In this document: in pieces, positions 32,901 through 44,100 of the stretch
Position numbering within the stretch: the first letter of the stretch is position 1
Layout of the letters: each line of letters begins with the position of its first letter
Source: Malachius bipustulatus
Taxonomy: Eukaryota > Arthropoda > Insecta > Coleoptera > Melyridae
DNA length: 64,000 nt
NCBI GenBank assembly: GCA_910589415.1
Contig: OU342637.1
Span: 24,217,162-24,281,161, forward strand
Direction of reading: 5' to 3'
Position numbers and translations under genes: made by a program
Notes under the pieces: generated by a model
The model's database searches: none
The model's input: the letters and a program-made list of their open reading frames with translations, nothing else
Told to the model about the DNA's origin: nothing

Positions 32901-33135
32901 TTCAATAGTGGATACAAAGTTCAAGTCAAATTAGCTCCCACCCCACAAAACATTCATTAATAATAAAGCTCACATTATAGTACCTAATTAAGGACCAAAA
33001 ATACATAATAATTAATAAATAATATAAAGACACAATGATTATTTACCTGTTCGGGTTGGGGTATCTGTTCCAGAATCCACAAGCGACTTGTTCCCAGGTA
33101 AAGTTAAATATGGCAGTTTGTTCGTAAAAACGCAT
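29988..33135 (-). CDS. prel: PRELI-domain mitochondrial lipid-transfer protein
   Basis: PRELI/MSF1-family protein. Relatives (PRELID1, yeast Ups1) shuttle phosphatidic acid across the mitochondrial intermembrane space with TRIAP1/Mdm35, feeding cardiolipin synthesis. Exons are 33135-33047, 32346-32133, 32072-31917 and 30158-29988, with all splice sites GT-AG and in phase; 209 aa, close to human PRELID1 (219). Family blocks are FNFTWEQVACGFWNRYPNPN, KHVLTEDTVSREI, TKRLLSKTNSIPRWAERF, HVYIVEESIVDPETKQLITY and GFGRAICAFGHDRFKKNCHK. The last exon is an Ala/Lys-rich helical tail (DAAKNASDLAKAKTKIYAS). Intron 3 is mostly a 1.3-kb hAT-type insertion and intron 1 contains a small fold-back. The symbol follows the Drosophila orthologue name; orthology is inferred from sequence recall. 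Confidence 0.93.
30447..31777. mobile_element. hAT-type element, 1331 bp, in PRELI intron 3
   Basis: Ends are TAGGGATGCAACGAATA and TATTCGTTGCATCCCTA. An exact 8-bp duplication, GTCCCAAT, lies at 30439-30446 and 31778-31785. The subterminal 100 bp on both sides are packed with CCGAATATTCGG-type words. A frame at about 30941-31195 (contains WDDFMNQIPVLTLMGYKS) could be a transposase scrap but I cannot assign it. Non-autonomous. Confidence 0.92.
32597..32725. repeat. Small fold-back in PRELI intron 1
   Basis: AAGTCAGGTCATTGGTCA is mirrored by TGACGAATGACCTGGC. It resembles the inner hairpin of the nested element at 17672-17760 (AAGTCAGGTCTTTGGTCAGG). Confidence 0.55.
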
Positions 33136-33672
33136 GACGTCTTGTTGTCTTCTCTGGAATCTTCGATAATTTATGTAACATGTGGAATGTCAGCGGAAAG
33201 CTGCCGGACTGTTTGAGATCACAACGATTTCATGGACGCTCCTTTTACCTTACGTGCACTCACCGACTCACCTGCTGACAGGAGCTGTATCAACAACAAT
33301 TAAAAATGGTGCAGAGTGCAGCAGGTGCTAGGGAGACGAGTAGCGACTAAAGTTCTTCCAACATGAAAATGTCGTCCAACTACTCGGCGGAATGGTAATG
33401 AATGACACTACTCAATCATTCATTAGCAGCTGATCGGGATTGTAAGTTGTTTGTAACTGACCTTCACGGAAGCCTCTCCCCGGTTCCGGAGTGTCAAGCA
33501 AGAATCAGGAATTGTGAATTGATTATTAACAGCTCGTCAACGGGATGACAGCTCCGGGAGAAGTTAAGTTGACGTCGTTGACGATTAAATTCGAAGGACC
33601 GTTCGTTCGTCAATTAACATAATTTTTTAATTATCACTGAATTAAAAATATAAATACATACTCTTTACTTTT
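33136..33672. other. 5' flank of the PRELI gene
   Basis: Presumed 5' UTR and promoter. No TATA box or repeat was recognised. Confidence 0.4.
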
Positions 33673-34058
33673 TAGGGATGTGCGATACTGCGATTTAAAT
33701 CGATTCCCAAAAGAATCGATCTTCTGGGCTACGATTACCGATTTTTTTAATCGATTCTTTTTTAGAAGAATCGAATTCGTGCCGAAAACCGCGCAGCTTA
33801 GTGCCGATCCGACGAATAATAATAATATGTAGCGTTCATTATTGTCAACGATGACTGGCTTGACTTGAAGCTTCAAATGTCTACGTTTCAACTTTCATAT
33901 TCATGTCATGCATTTTTATATAAATAGCAGGCGTCAGAATCGAAAAAATGGATCTTTGAAAAATCGATCTTTTGAGTGATTTTTGTTGAATCGATTTTTT
34001 TGCTTCGATTCGAATCGATTCAAGGAATCGATCTTTAGAGCGGAATCGCACATCCCTA
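33673..34058. mobile_element. hAT-like MITE, 386 bp
   Basis: TAGGGATGTGCGAT...ATCGCACATCCCTA termini, with AATCGATT-type words crowding both subterminal regions. The flanking octamers do not match, so the duplication is eroded or one end is misplaced. Confidence 0.75.
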
Positions 34059-35639
34059 CAGCAAAGATAAGACAGACTGAACAGTGGACACATGCATTCT
34101 GTCGATGTGCGACAACGACATTGTAAAAGTGAAGTATCAAAAGAAGCGCCATCTGCTGCCTCGATCGCTAACTACACGCAGAACCGGAAATTGGTTTTAG
34201 AAATCACGGATAATAATATAATAATAATTATAATTCAAAGTTCACTGACGTAATAATATTATCTAGATTTCTTGGTTTCCGGTAATAATAATTATATCAC
34301 TTTCGTGTAAGTATTTAGTAATAATGAACACACGTCAATAATTCATTATTTCTACATCTGATTACATAAATTCAGATTTAGGCATTAGAATGTAAATAAA
34401 ACTGCATATTATTAAATTGTGATCTATTTTGTAGATGACAAGCAAACGACAGATTGACGTTTCGTTCAATTAAATTGACATTTTAAATCAACTCTAGCTA
34501 GACAACCAGTCGCTTGGGCGATAGTAACTTCCGGTGACAATTTTCAGTGGAAGCTGGCTGTATGTATTATTATTATGTAGTGTGTATCTAGTGTATTTGC
34601 TAAACAGGCACGATACACATATACACGGTATGCCGATAGGCCGATAGACGATGAGATGACGCGCAGGCTGCGCTCTGGTCTTGTGACGTCACGTGGTTCT
34701 AAGACTACAAACACCATGAGATTGCTCATATTTTTTATTGTCAGGAATAGATAAATAATTCTTTGTAGGCTTGCATAAGTCGGCAACTAACAGCTATCCA
34801 TTTAACGTTTTAAAAAATTTCAAGGCCAACTAAATCCCAGAGTTTTCATAGTCAACTTTTGTTTTTCTTACAGCCGCCATATTGTTTTTTATGTCGTTTG
34901 GTACAAAAAAAATCATGAAAATCAAACATCAATAACATTAAGAAAAATTGTAAAAATTTCATTTTATTTTTATCGAAAAAAATGAAAGATTTTTCCATAA
35001 TAGATCAAGCATAAAGAAAAATACAAGCAAAAAGGATGGAAGCAATATAATTTGACATTTATTTTATAAACAATCTCACCGCGATTACTACTTTCAGTCA
35101 AAATAAAACCACATGACGTCATTGCGCAGTAATAACCAATAAAATAGTAACAGCAATCGGCATACGTGTATAATTATGTGTATCGTGCTAACAGGTTCTC
35201 TAACAACGACATAGGGAACCTGCACTACCGACAGTAACGCTTACTAGGGTAGCGTATCCACTCGTTGACGTTTACTTAACACGGTTATGTTTGAACAGCT
35301 GGATGTCATATTTTTGGCACATTTGGTCACAGGCGTAGGTATCAAATGCAAGTGTGGAGTGTGGATAAAAGTGAAGTTTGAAAAATGAAACAAAATAATA
35401 ACACGAGTAGAATTCGAGGAATTCTCGTTCAGTATGGGTATTAAAAACGTATTACGGGTTTATAAGTTCTACGAAGCTGTAGACTTTAGTATTGGATATA
35501 AATTATAAGTCGATATCTAACGTAGCTACTGAGAAAAAGTGTCTTGGTAGGCAAACGACCGGCAGTGTGATCTTAGTACTCGTATAAGACCCTCCCATAC
35601 TGATCTTTAAATAGATATTTACGTCATAAGTCCGGTAAG
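34059..35639. other. Non-coding region with repeat fragments
   Basis: 34660-34760 repeats the tail of 26440-26530. 34795-35000 (GTTTTCATAGTCAACTTTTG, GCCGCCATATTGTTTTTT) matches 58880-59100. 35213-35245 is half of the 60-bp hairpin MITE (TAGGGAACCTGCACTACCGA). No gene was seen. Confidence 0.6.
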
Positions 35640-36110
35640 CCAGATGTTATAGTATGACGAGTTTCATGTTTATGGACGAGGCGACGTCAGGAGCCGAATC
35701 CAGATTTGGCGACGAATAGGTAGGTACTCTGTAACATCGCTTACCAGGACGTATCTCGTACAACGTTTTATTTCATACTGTGTCATTGTTTAGATTCAAT
35801 TTTTTTTTATTTCAACAATAAAGTTGCACTCTCTGTAGCAGTTTAGTTTAATACGGACTCTAGCGTTCTAATGCATTTTGACACTAGTCGTATAATAATA
35901 TATGCATGGCAACTGCTTTGTAGATGCGAAGCGTCTGATCTGACATTTGTTTGACCAATCAAAGAAATTACTTCATTTTGATATCCAATTAATGTGATTG
36001 GTCCAATATCAGTCCATTTCCAAAATTTACCGGAATGTACTGTAATGATGATCAACTTACCGGACTCAAATTAAGAATGTTAGTATAGGTGATACGACAT
36101 AGTATGAAAT
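35640..36110 (+). repeat. Dispersed repeat, most complete copy
   Basis: Shares ordered blocks with 5210-5530 (inverted) and 3830-3965 (inverted, right part only). It includes TTTATGGACGAGGCGACG, ATTTGGCGACGAATAGG, TAACATCGCTT, a T-rich tract, and TTTACCGG near its right end. Non-coding. Confidence 0.7.
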
Positions 36111-39100
36111 AAAGAGTTTTTTCGATTTATTTACTGTAATGTAACATGGGTCGCCTTTTACATCCTGGTCACGGCACCAATTCTGTAGTGTAACCTACCT
36201 AAAAAAATCCTGGTCACATGGAACCAATTCTGTAGTGTAACATGCCTAAAATTCTGGATCCTGCGTCATGCGCAGTAAATCTGTAATGTGGCCCCCAGAC
36301 TGAATCTTTTGAAAAAGAAGAACCCCTTTGACGTTTGAAATGTCAACTTGTCTGTCGTGAATGACTGTTTGGATCCCCGCTCTAATGTTTGATTTGAATT
36401 TTGAGGTTTTCCCGCCCTGAATTCTAGAAGGTTTGAATTTAAAGATTAACCCGCCCCGATTTCAAATAAATGGCCGACATTACTAACTTACGTTTGTGGT
36501 CGTTGTTTACCTTTGCTCGTGTTTTACCTTTTGGCTCGTGAGCATTACCTTGGCTCGTGTCATTACCTTTTGTAGTTTTGGCTCGTGATCTGTCTAGTTT
36601 TCACCTTGTTTGGACCTTGTTGTTGTGTGGGTGTAGTAACCTTATTTTGGTTCGTTCGTAGCAAACGCTACGAAAATACTTTGAGAGAGTCTTTTGTTGA
36701 GAGATAGGAGATTTAATTTAAAAGACAGAGTTTCCCCTTTGAAATGAATTGATTTATTGACTTTTGAATTGATTTGAATGTTTGAATTGATTTGAATTGA
36801 TTTGAATCTCTCCCCGCCAACCCACTCGACTGATCCCACCCGCAAAGAGTTCCGCCTACACAAAATTTATAGTCAGAGTAAAAAAAGAACCCCGTGAAAA
36901 TAAAAAAACCTCTGACTTGCGAAGTGCCAAAAAAAATACAAAAACATACAATGAAAAACATACAATACAAAGGACACAACACATATAAAATCGGCACCGT
37001 TTTGGTGTAAAATTGACATTTGATAAACAAATCTGTTATATTCAGGAAGACCCCATTTTATCTTTCTATTTCAAGAACTCATACCTCCTGAAAAGAAAAC
37101 GAAACACACAAAAATGCAAATAAAACACATATAAATAAACAGTGGGGAAAATAATATGTCGTACAGACCTAATTCTCTTTAGCGCCCGCAGACTTTCAGT
37201 GGGGAAAATAATATGTCGTACTGACCTAATTCTCTTTAGCGCCAGCAGACTTTCAGTGGGGAAAATAGATTGTTTGCAAGTAAATAAATAGTTTAGAGTT
37301 CAGAAAATAAGAAATGCAAAATGAGACCAAACATATTACATAACAGAGGCGTTATCGAGCCGTAAAAAGGACGGTCAACGATAACAATTTGGAAATAAAA
37401 TCAATTCGTCAAGACCACAGTGCATAAATAAATCAAATCAATTATGAAATTTAAAGAAACAAATACGGTTATAAGTTTGAAATAACGTTAGGGTAATGCA
37501 TCGTTCAAAATTATGACATGACATGAAAACAAAATATCGTTTACAGCTCAGATAAATTTATCATTAGCCTCCGTACCCCAAAAAAATATAAATAAACAGT
37601 GGGGAAAAATAATATGCCGTACCGACCTAATTCTCTTTAGCGCCAGCAGACGTTCAGTGGGAAGGGTAAAATGAGCTACAGGCACTATTAATAAAATCAC
37701 ATGAACCATCACCGATAGGTGAACTCGAATTAAAGTTCCTGGGTTACAGTTTAAAATCAAAATACCACCATCGCTATCTCATGATTATAAGTCGTTTATC
37801 GCAGGTACTCTCCTGGACTTGTTCGTGAATGAAATCAAATAAAGCACATTTTGCAGTTCGACGAAGCATTCGAAATAAATATCAGTGTCTTGTGTCATTC
37901 GCATTGTAGAACAATGAAATTGAAATATTAATAATGATTAATGATCAAACAAGTCACAAATGGAATTAATTTAGCACAACCAAATGTAAAATCATGAAAA
38001 ACACATGTTCAACCCTTTTGACTATAATAATTTAGAAATAAATAAAGGTCGGAAATAATAATCAATAATCGAAGCAAGCATTCTCACAAATGAAATAAAG
38101 TCACATGAGGTTTTTTATGTACAAATTAGTTCAATCCAAATAAATAAATTGTTTAAATAATTTCATGAATAAAGAATGATAAAAGAAATGGTAACGAGTA
38201 AAAAGAAAGGTTAAATAAGTGAGCAGTGTGAATATCGTTAAAATAGAATGTGCTTCGATAAAATAATAATAACCACAATAATACTAGTCAAAAGGCATGT
38301 GCAATTTCAAGATTACAATAAATAAATAATAATTAGCTAAAATTCAAGTATAAGTTTCTCAAAAAGTAACAAACTGTTAGGTTAATTTGAATAATGCAAA
38401 ATGACAATGGAAATGAGATCGATCATGTCCTTACGGTTAGAAATTAATTGATTCGCTGAAAATATCTGATTCATAAAATGGTGGTATTGGTCACATGTTT
38501 AAACAATTTGAAATTAGACAATAAAATAAAATATTGAAACTAGCGTGTCGCTGAACGTATTGAAATAAACTTATTTAACTGTTACTGCAGGTGCGTTTGA
38601 GTATCTACATGGGGGCCCTGTTTTAAAATTCTTTCAATTACAAAACGTGAAGTTTCAAATTATACATGCTGGTTGGAATAAAATATAAGCTATCTCCTTT
38701 CGTTTGAATACAAAACAATTATTTAAAACTTAATGTGGCTCTACTTGAATAATTAATTAGCTTGACCAAACACGTGTTTTACATGAGTCTTTTTCTAAAT
38801 AAACAAATTGAAACCAAATTGAATAATACAAACAAATAAACTAAACGATATGATCTGATCTCTTGAGATATCACAATGCCTAACAGATATTAATAAATTA
38901 GGATAAACAGTACTCACATGGACTTTGTTTGGATTCGATTGTTTAAAAATAAATAATGAATGAAGAGCACCCCAGCTGATCGAACCCTCTGACCTTCACT
39001 CTCTGACGGTTGAAAAATAAGTGAACATGACTAGTGACTACTGAGTGTGACTTCAATTCTCGCTAACTGATACATGTGGTTTTGTGACATTGACAGAACT

Positions 39101-39888
39101 GACGTTTCTAGCTTTGAAAGCTTGACAAATAAAAAATAAAAATTGGGTGCGTTTCTCAGCTCTAAAGTTTACAATTTGAACCATGCGCAGTTGTTATATA
39201 GGTCGGTTCTCTTCATTACAATAATTTTCACTACTTACAAAAGCGTGAAACAGCATATTGCACTTACTTTTCAAAAAGTCAACGAATATGCGAACGTTCT
39301 ACGTTATACTGTTATTAATTGGATAAATTATTATAAATATCTCTGATAAGTACTTTAAAGGTAAAGTTTTATCTAAACTTGATTCATACTCAAATTAAAT
39401 GAATCAAGTTTTACACAACTCAATTACAAAACTATACGTCAGATTTCAGATTATGTCAAACTCAAAACTTAGATCTAAAGGGAGCTTAATTTTAGTTTAG
39501 AAATCGTCCACAATGCGCGATGCGCAACCGGAATGCGCATGAACAGTGTTACCCATTTTCGTCCATGCACCTGCCGGCCTCTTTGTTGTCTCTGGCGTTT
39601 ACCAGTCCCATTTGTTTCTCATGTGTTTTATCGCAATCGTTCATCGCAACGCACCCACCGCAGTCACTGGATGCAGCTAGACAAGGCTTAGCTAGGACAT
39701 GGCGTAAGAATAGGGGTAAAATATACGGTACATCAGTTATCATTTACTGCCGCTGAGTGCTGACAGCGTCTCTTGGTACCAAAATTTTCATAGCTTACCA
39801 TAATTTAAAAACATCTGGAATGGGTTAAACTGTTTAACGCCCTTTTCAATCAACAGGGGAACTGGGACTGTGGAGCGTGGGACCAGCG
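36111..39888. other. Long A+T-rich non-coding region, possible decayed LTR-type sequence
   Basis: The minus strand at about 36182-36165 reads TGGTGCCGTGACCAGGAT, which could be an LTR-element primer-binding site, next to GTTACACTACA. A diverged second copy lies about 54 bp to the right. 36770-36805 is a GAATTGATTT-type microsatellite. 37030-39000 is very A+T-rich with no frame beyond noise. No LTR pair could be closed. Confidence 0.4.
37140..37268. repeat. 57-bp tandem repeat, 2.2 copies
   Basis: CAGTGGGGAAAATAATATGT...GCGCCMGCAGACTTT starts at 37140 and 37197, with a partial third at 37254. A further copy lies at 37598-37664. Confidence 0.85.
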
Positions 39889-39948
39889 TAGGGAACCTGT
39901 ATTACCGACACTAAGTAAAGCGTCAGTGTCGGTAATACAGGTTCCCTA
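39889..39948. mobile_element. 60-bp miniature hAT-like hairpin element
   Basis: TAGGGAACCTGTATTACCGA pairs perfectly with TCGGTAATACAGGTTCCCTA around a ~16-nt centre. GACCAGCG and GACCAGCA flank it (7 of 8 identical), an 8-bp duplication typical of hAT. Relatives are at 18107-18164, about 18205-18265 and 35213. Confidence 0.8.
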
Positions 39949-41091
39949 GACCAGCAAACAGCGCAGCGGCAGCGAGCAGTACCACTTCCTCCCTTCCTGC
40001 GATGTCTTTCATTTAATGAAAAAATGCACATCTACAAACTGTATGTTAAAACTTCAATTGTCATTTTTAATTATTAAAGAAACGCCGTGGAGGAGGATGG
40101 ATAAATAAGTTAAGTCAAACTCAAACCTCAAACCTAACAGTCAATCAAAAATCAACCAAACATCAAACGTTAAAAATTATGATTAGGTATGATGTTATTA
40201 TTATTAACGGAAAAATTGAGAAATTGAGATTGACGAGAACTGATTAAACATGATGAAAAGCTCGGTTGCTTTCTGTGGCTTTCATTAATAATTTAATGCT
40301 TTTCGGTTTGTTTTATTTTGATTGAAGGCTTTTTTATCCCTCCCCTCAGTGGAGACAATAAAAAATTTTTCCCTAATAACTACCAATTATTGTTTTTTTA
40401 TCCTGTGACTTGATTGTGTTGTGACTCTAATAATAATGGTGTTTATGTTTTTATAATCTGTTTTTACTGATTTATGAGTTTGATTGTCAAATTTTATCAG
40501 TGTCCAGCAGGAAGTGCAAAAAAATCTGACTAAAACTGAAAACCGTTAAAACGAACTTCACTGAATTTTAAAAATAGAGGTAAGTAAGGGGGTTAAGGTT
40601 ATCTCCTTGCAAAATAAACAAATATTTAGGACAAACATCTTGGTAATTATTTATTATTATTACAGTAGTAGTTTCTCAGATACTTTTTCATTTATAGAAA
40701 GCTGCTTTTAGGCCCAGAAAAATCAACTCTCCCAGTTGATTGATCTGTATCTGCTATTTTTTAGGGATTTGTCGGCAAATCAGACAAGTCTCGCAGGGTT
40801 TTGATAGGCTGAGGCTCATGATGAGTCCTAAAAACCAGGAGGAACCGTTACTCTCCAACCACATCTTCAGCTCTTACTCAGGAAGGAGACCTAATTTTTA
40901 TGCGTTTAGAATCAGTTCTTAGAGAGATTCAAGGTTGAGCATTTTTATTGAAAACAAAATCTTGACGTAGGTTCTCGAATGTTCGAATTAAACAATTTTG
41001 TCAGTAACACTCAGATTCAAAGACTTGTGATGCAGCAGTGCAAACAAATCGGCAGCGAAACTTTAAACTAATCGCATTTTATTTACTTCTA
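39949..41091 (+). other. 5' region of the AT-hook/zinc-finger gene
   Basis: A GTAAGTAAG donor at 40580 after ...TAAAAATAGAG could end a non-coding first exon (about 40500-40579). The acceptor TTCTAG at 41091 precedes the coding exon. The promoter was not found. Confidence 0.45.
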
Positions 41092-41117
41092 GGCCACATC
41101 GAGCCACCCACATCGCC

Positions 41118-44100
41118 ATGGATTATGCCGGCGGTGTCAACGACACGTTCTCTGACAGCATAACGGACGGCTACGTTACAGCTCCAGATACGTCCTACCT
41201 GTCCGTCCTGGACGCGGCAAACGTCTCGGAATTGAACGAGAATTTTTCCACTCCCAAGCATGATGGAAACTTCAAACCGTACTCGGAAGAAGCGAACGAC
41301 ATTGATGAGAACGGTCAAGACATCATGGTGTTCAGTGTGGACAACTCGGACGAGTATTATGGGATCCAAGTCATCCAGGACGAGCACGGAAATCTCCAGA
41401 AGTACCAGTTCAAGCTGCAGAGCAACCCGGACGGGCAGTTGGAGGCTCTACCCGACACCATTCGTCTTTTATCGTTCGACACAAACGAACCGATTATACC
41501 CCTGACGAACGATGAGGGGGAGAACGAAGCTTACGATCAAAGCGAACAGAAGGATTGCAATGTGATTACGACGGCTGAGGAGCTGAAGGAGCTTCATATC
41601 GATCATGATGAGACCATTCGACATCACAGTGATTTCGAAGAGGATACCACTCTTCAGGATTGTGAGGGGATCGCTGAAGAGGCTATTGAAACTAAGATTG
41701 GTGAGATATCTTGAGTTGTCTTATTATAATATATCAAAATTGCTTCGTAAATGAGTGCCTCAACCATAATGATCAATTTACAGAATTGGGTCTATAAGTC
41801 TGATTTCATAATTTGATACCGGGTACACTGTGCTCAAAATTATTTGATTTGAGAGCATTCCTGAATGTGAAAATACTCTAAATTGAATCCCTTTTTTCTC
41901 TCTCTGAAATCAACATACCAAACTTCGCAGTTTCTGTCTGGAGAGAGTTTTTTTTCAAAAGTAACCACTGTCCACTGCTCTTTACTAATGGGGCGTTAAT
42001 TATATATTATATACCTCATGTTACAATTTTTTCAGGAATAATTGAAGAATGTAACATAAAACAAGAATTATTAATGCAAGACAGCCAAAAAGACACTTTG
42101 GTCCATCCAGAGTACGTCGAAGCGTCAGATCCATCTCGCTTCCAGGACGAGCTGAACGAAAACGTTTATTCGAGTGAGGCGCAACAGAATCCGGAATCGG
42201 CAGAGACTTCTAATCTGAGTTACTGCAACGAAGATGACATCTACCTGGACGGTAACATTAGTAACGACTGCGACCAGGACTCTGAACCCATGCCTTCGTA
42301 CGAGACCATCTACATCAAAGACCCATCGATCTCAACTTCTGCTGCTCAAAATCAGACTAATCACGAACAATTGATCGAGTTTGTAAACGACGGAAGCCTG
42401 TCCGTGGTTCCCGATCCGGAAAACGATTCTGAAAACGATGATTATCAGATTGTTGATGGGATGCACGTGACGGGAGACGTTGACGATTTCAATTCCGGTT
42501 CCAATGAAATAATAAATGAAAAAACAACTTCTTCTTTGATACAGAACGAGAGCATTTTGCAATGTAACCTGTCTCAGAATACGATAAAAAGTGAAGTGCA
42601 GAGCAAGGAGAACAACCGATCCATCATCTATTACATAGTCAGGAACCTCCAGAAGGAGAACCTGAACACCGTGACCCTCCTAGACAAGTCCTCTCCGGTT
42701 TTCAAGCCGGTAAAAGTGAACCCGAGGAGCATCCTGAAGAGCTCGTTCATCACTCCGCAACTCGACGATGACATCCCCGATTCCGTCCCAGTGGAGCAGC
42801 TGCTGCAGGAGAACCATCCGGTGAAGCTCGGCTGTCGGAAACCGCTGAAGAAGAGCGAGGAGCACCAGTTCATGAACTTCATAAACCGCACGACCATCCC
42901 TCAGGTGCCCGTCCGTACGGAACGTCTGCCCAGGAAGCAAAAGATCAGACCCGTACAACGGATGGATGAGGAGATAATCGTGCAGGAGGTCGTTGTGTCC
43001 TCCAACGGATCCATCGAGACTTTGGAGGACAGGGCGTTTAATAAGGAACCGTTGCAGATCGGAGAGACGGTCGTGCTGAGCGACTCGGACGAAGGCTCCG
43101 ATAAAAAGCAGGGCGCCAATAGGAAGAAACGAAAGTATAAAAAGCACAAGCAGAAGATCGATATTACCATAAGCGACACTAGCGATGATGAGGAGGTTAT
43201 CGAGATTTATAGCGATGACGATAAGGGTTCCGAAAGCGAGGATAAAAGTAATTTTCCCACAAAAAGAGGAAGAGGTAAAGATTAAATTTATTTTTCTTGT
43301 CCACTAAATCATATAATGCACTTTATTTTTTAACATATTAATCGCTACAGTTACAGTTACATATTATACATACAACTCGATTCTATTTTTACATCTTTAT
43401 ATTAAGTAAACAATAAAAAAAAATACAAAACATCACCAAAAACTATCAACAATAATTGTGTTTCAAAAAAAGGTTTAAAAAAAAACCATTGGTAAGATAG
43501 GTGGGGTTAGGTTAGTAAAAAATTTCATGAGGGCTTTCGTGTTCAAGATACAGCGTTGTGGAAAAAAATTATATACATTTTTTACAATTATAACGAACTA
43601 CTGGCAACATTGTAATGAAATTTTGTATGAACATATTTTGGAAGCTGACACGTCCCATGGTTTTAAAGGGATTATGACCTAACTCATGAAAGGTTCGATT
43701 TTTTAATTATAATTTTAAGTGTACTTCATTTAATTTTACACCAAAATGGTACTCTTCGTAAAACTCGACACTGTGTACAAGTGAAAATCGTCATTTTTCA
43801 AGTTCAAGGGCCTGTACAAGGAAAACGGCTGAAGATAGAGAAAACCGGCTTACATGTCCCTATTTTAACTTTTCATGTACCCTATGATGTAGATGAAATG
43901 TTTATACGGGGTGATAAAAAATTTGAAAAAATCTGAGATTTCTCCACTCGTCGCCAAATAAAAAAAAACAAAGAAAGTACAAATGTTTCTATACCATAAG
44001 ATAGTACATAAAAAGTTAGAACAGGGACATGTAAGCCGGTTTTCTCTATCTTGAGTCGTTTTTGTTGTACAGGGCCTTGAACTTGAAAAATTACGATTTT

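Noticed and set aside
33673..34058. An 8-bp target duplication for this MITE
   Set aside because: The flanking octamers do not match, so none is claimed.
39520..39756. 78-codon plus and 64-codon minus frames near 39.6 kb
   Set aside because: No motif, splice context or conservation signal.
42680..43147. 155-codon minus-strand frame in the AT-hook gene
   Set aside because: Antisense shadow of a verified coding exon.
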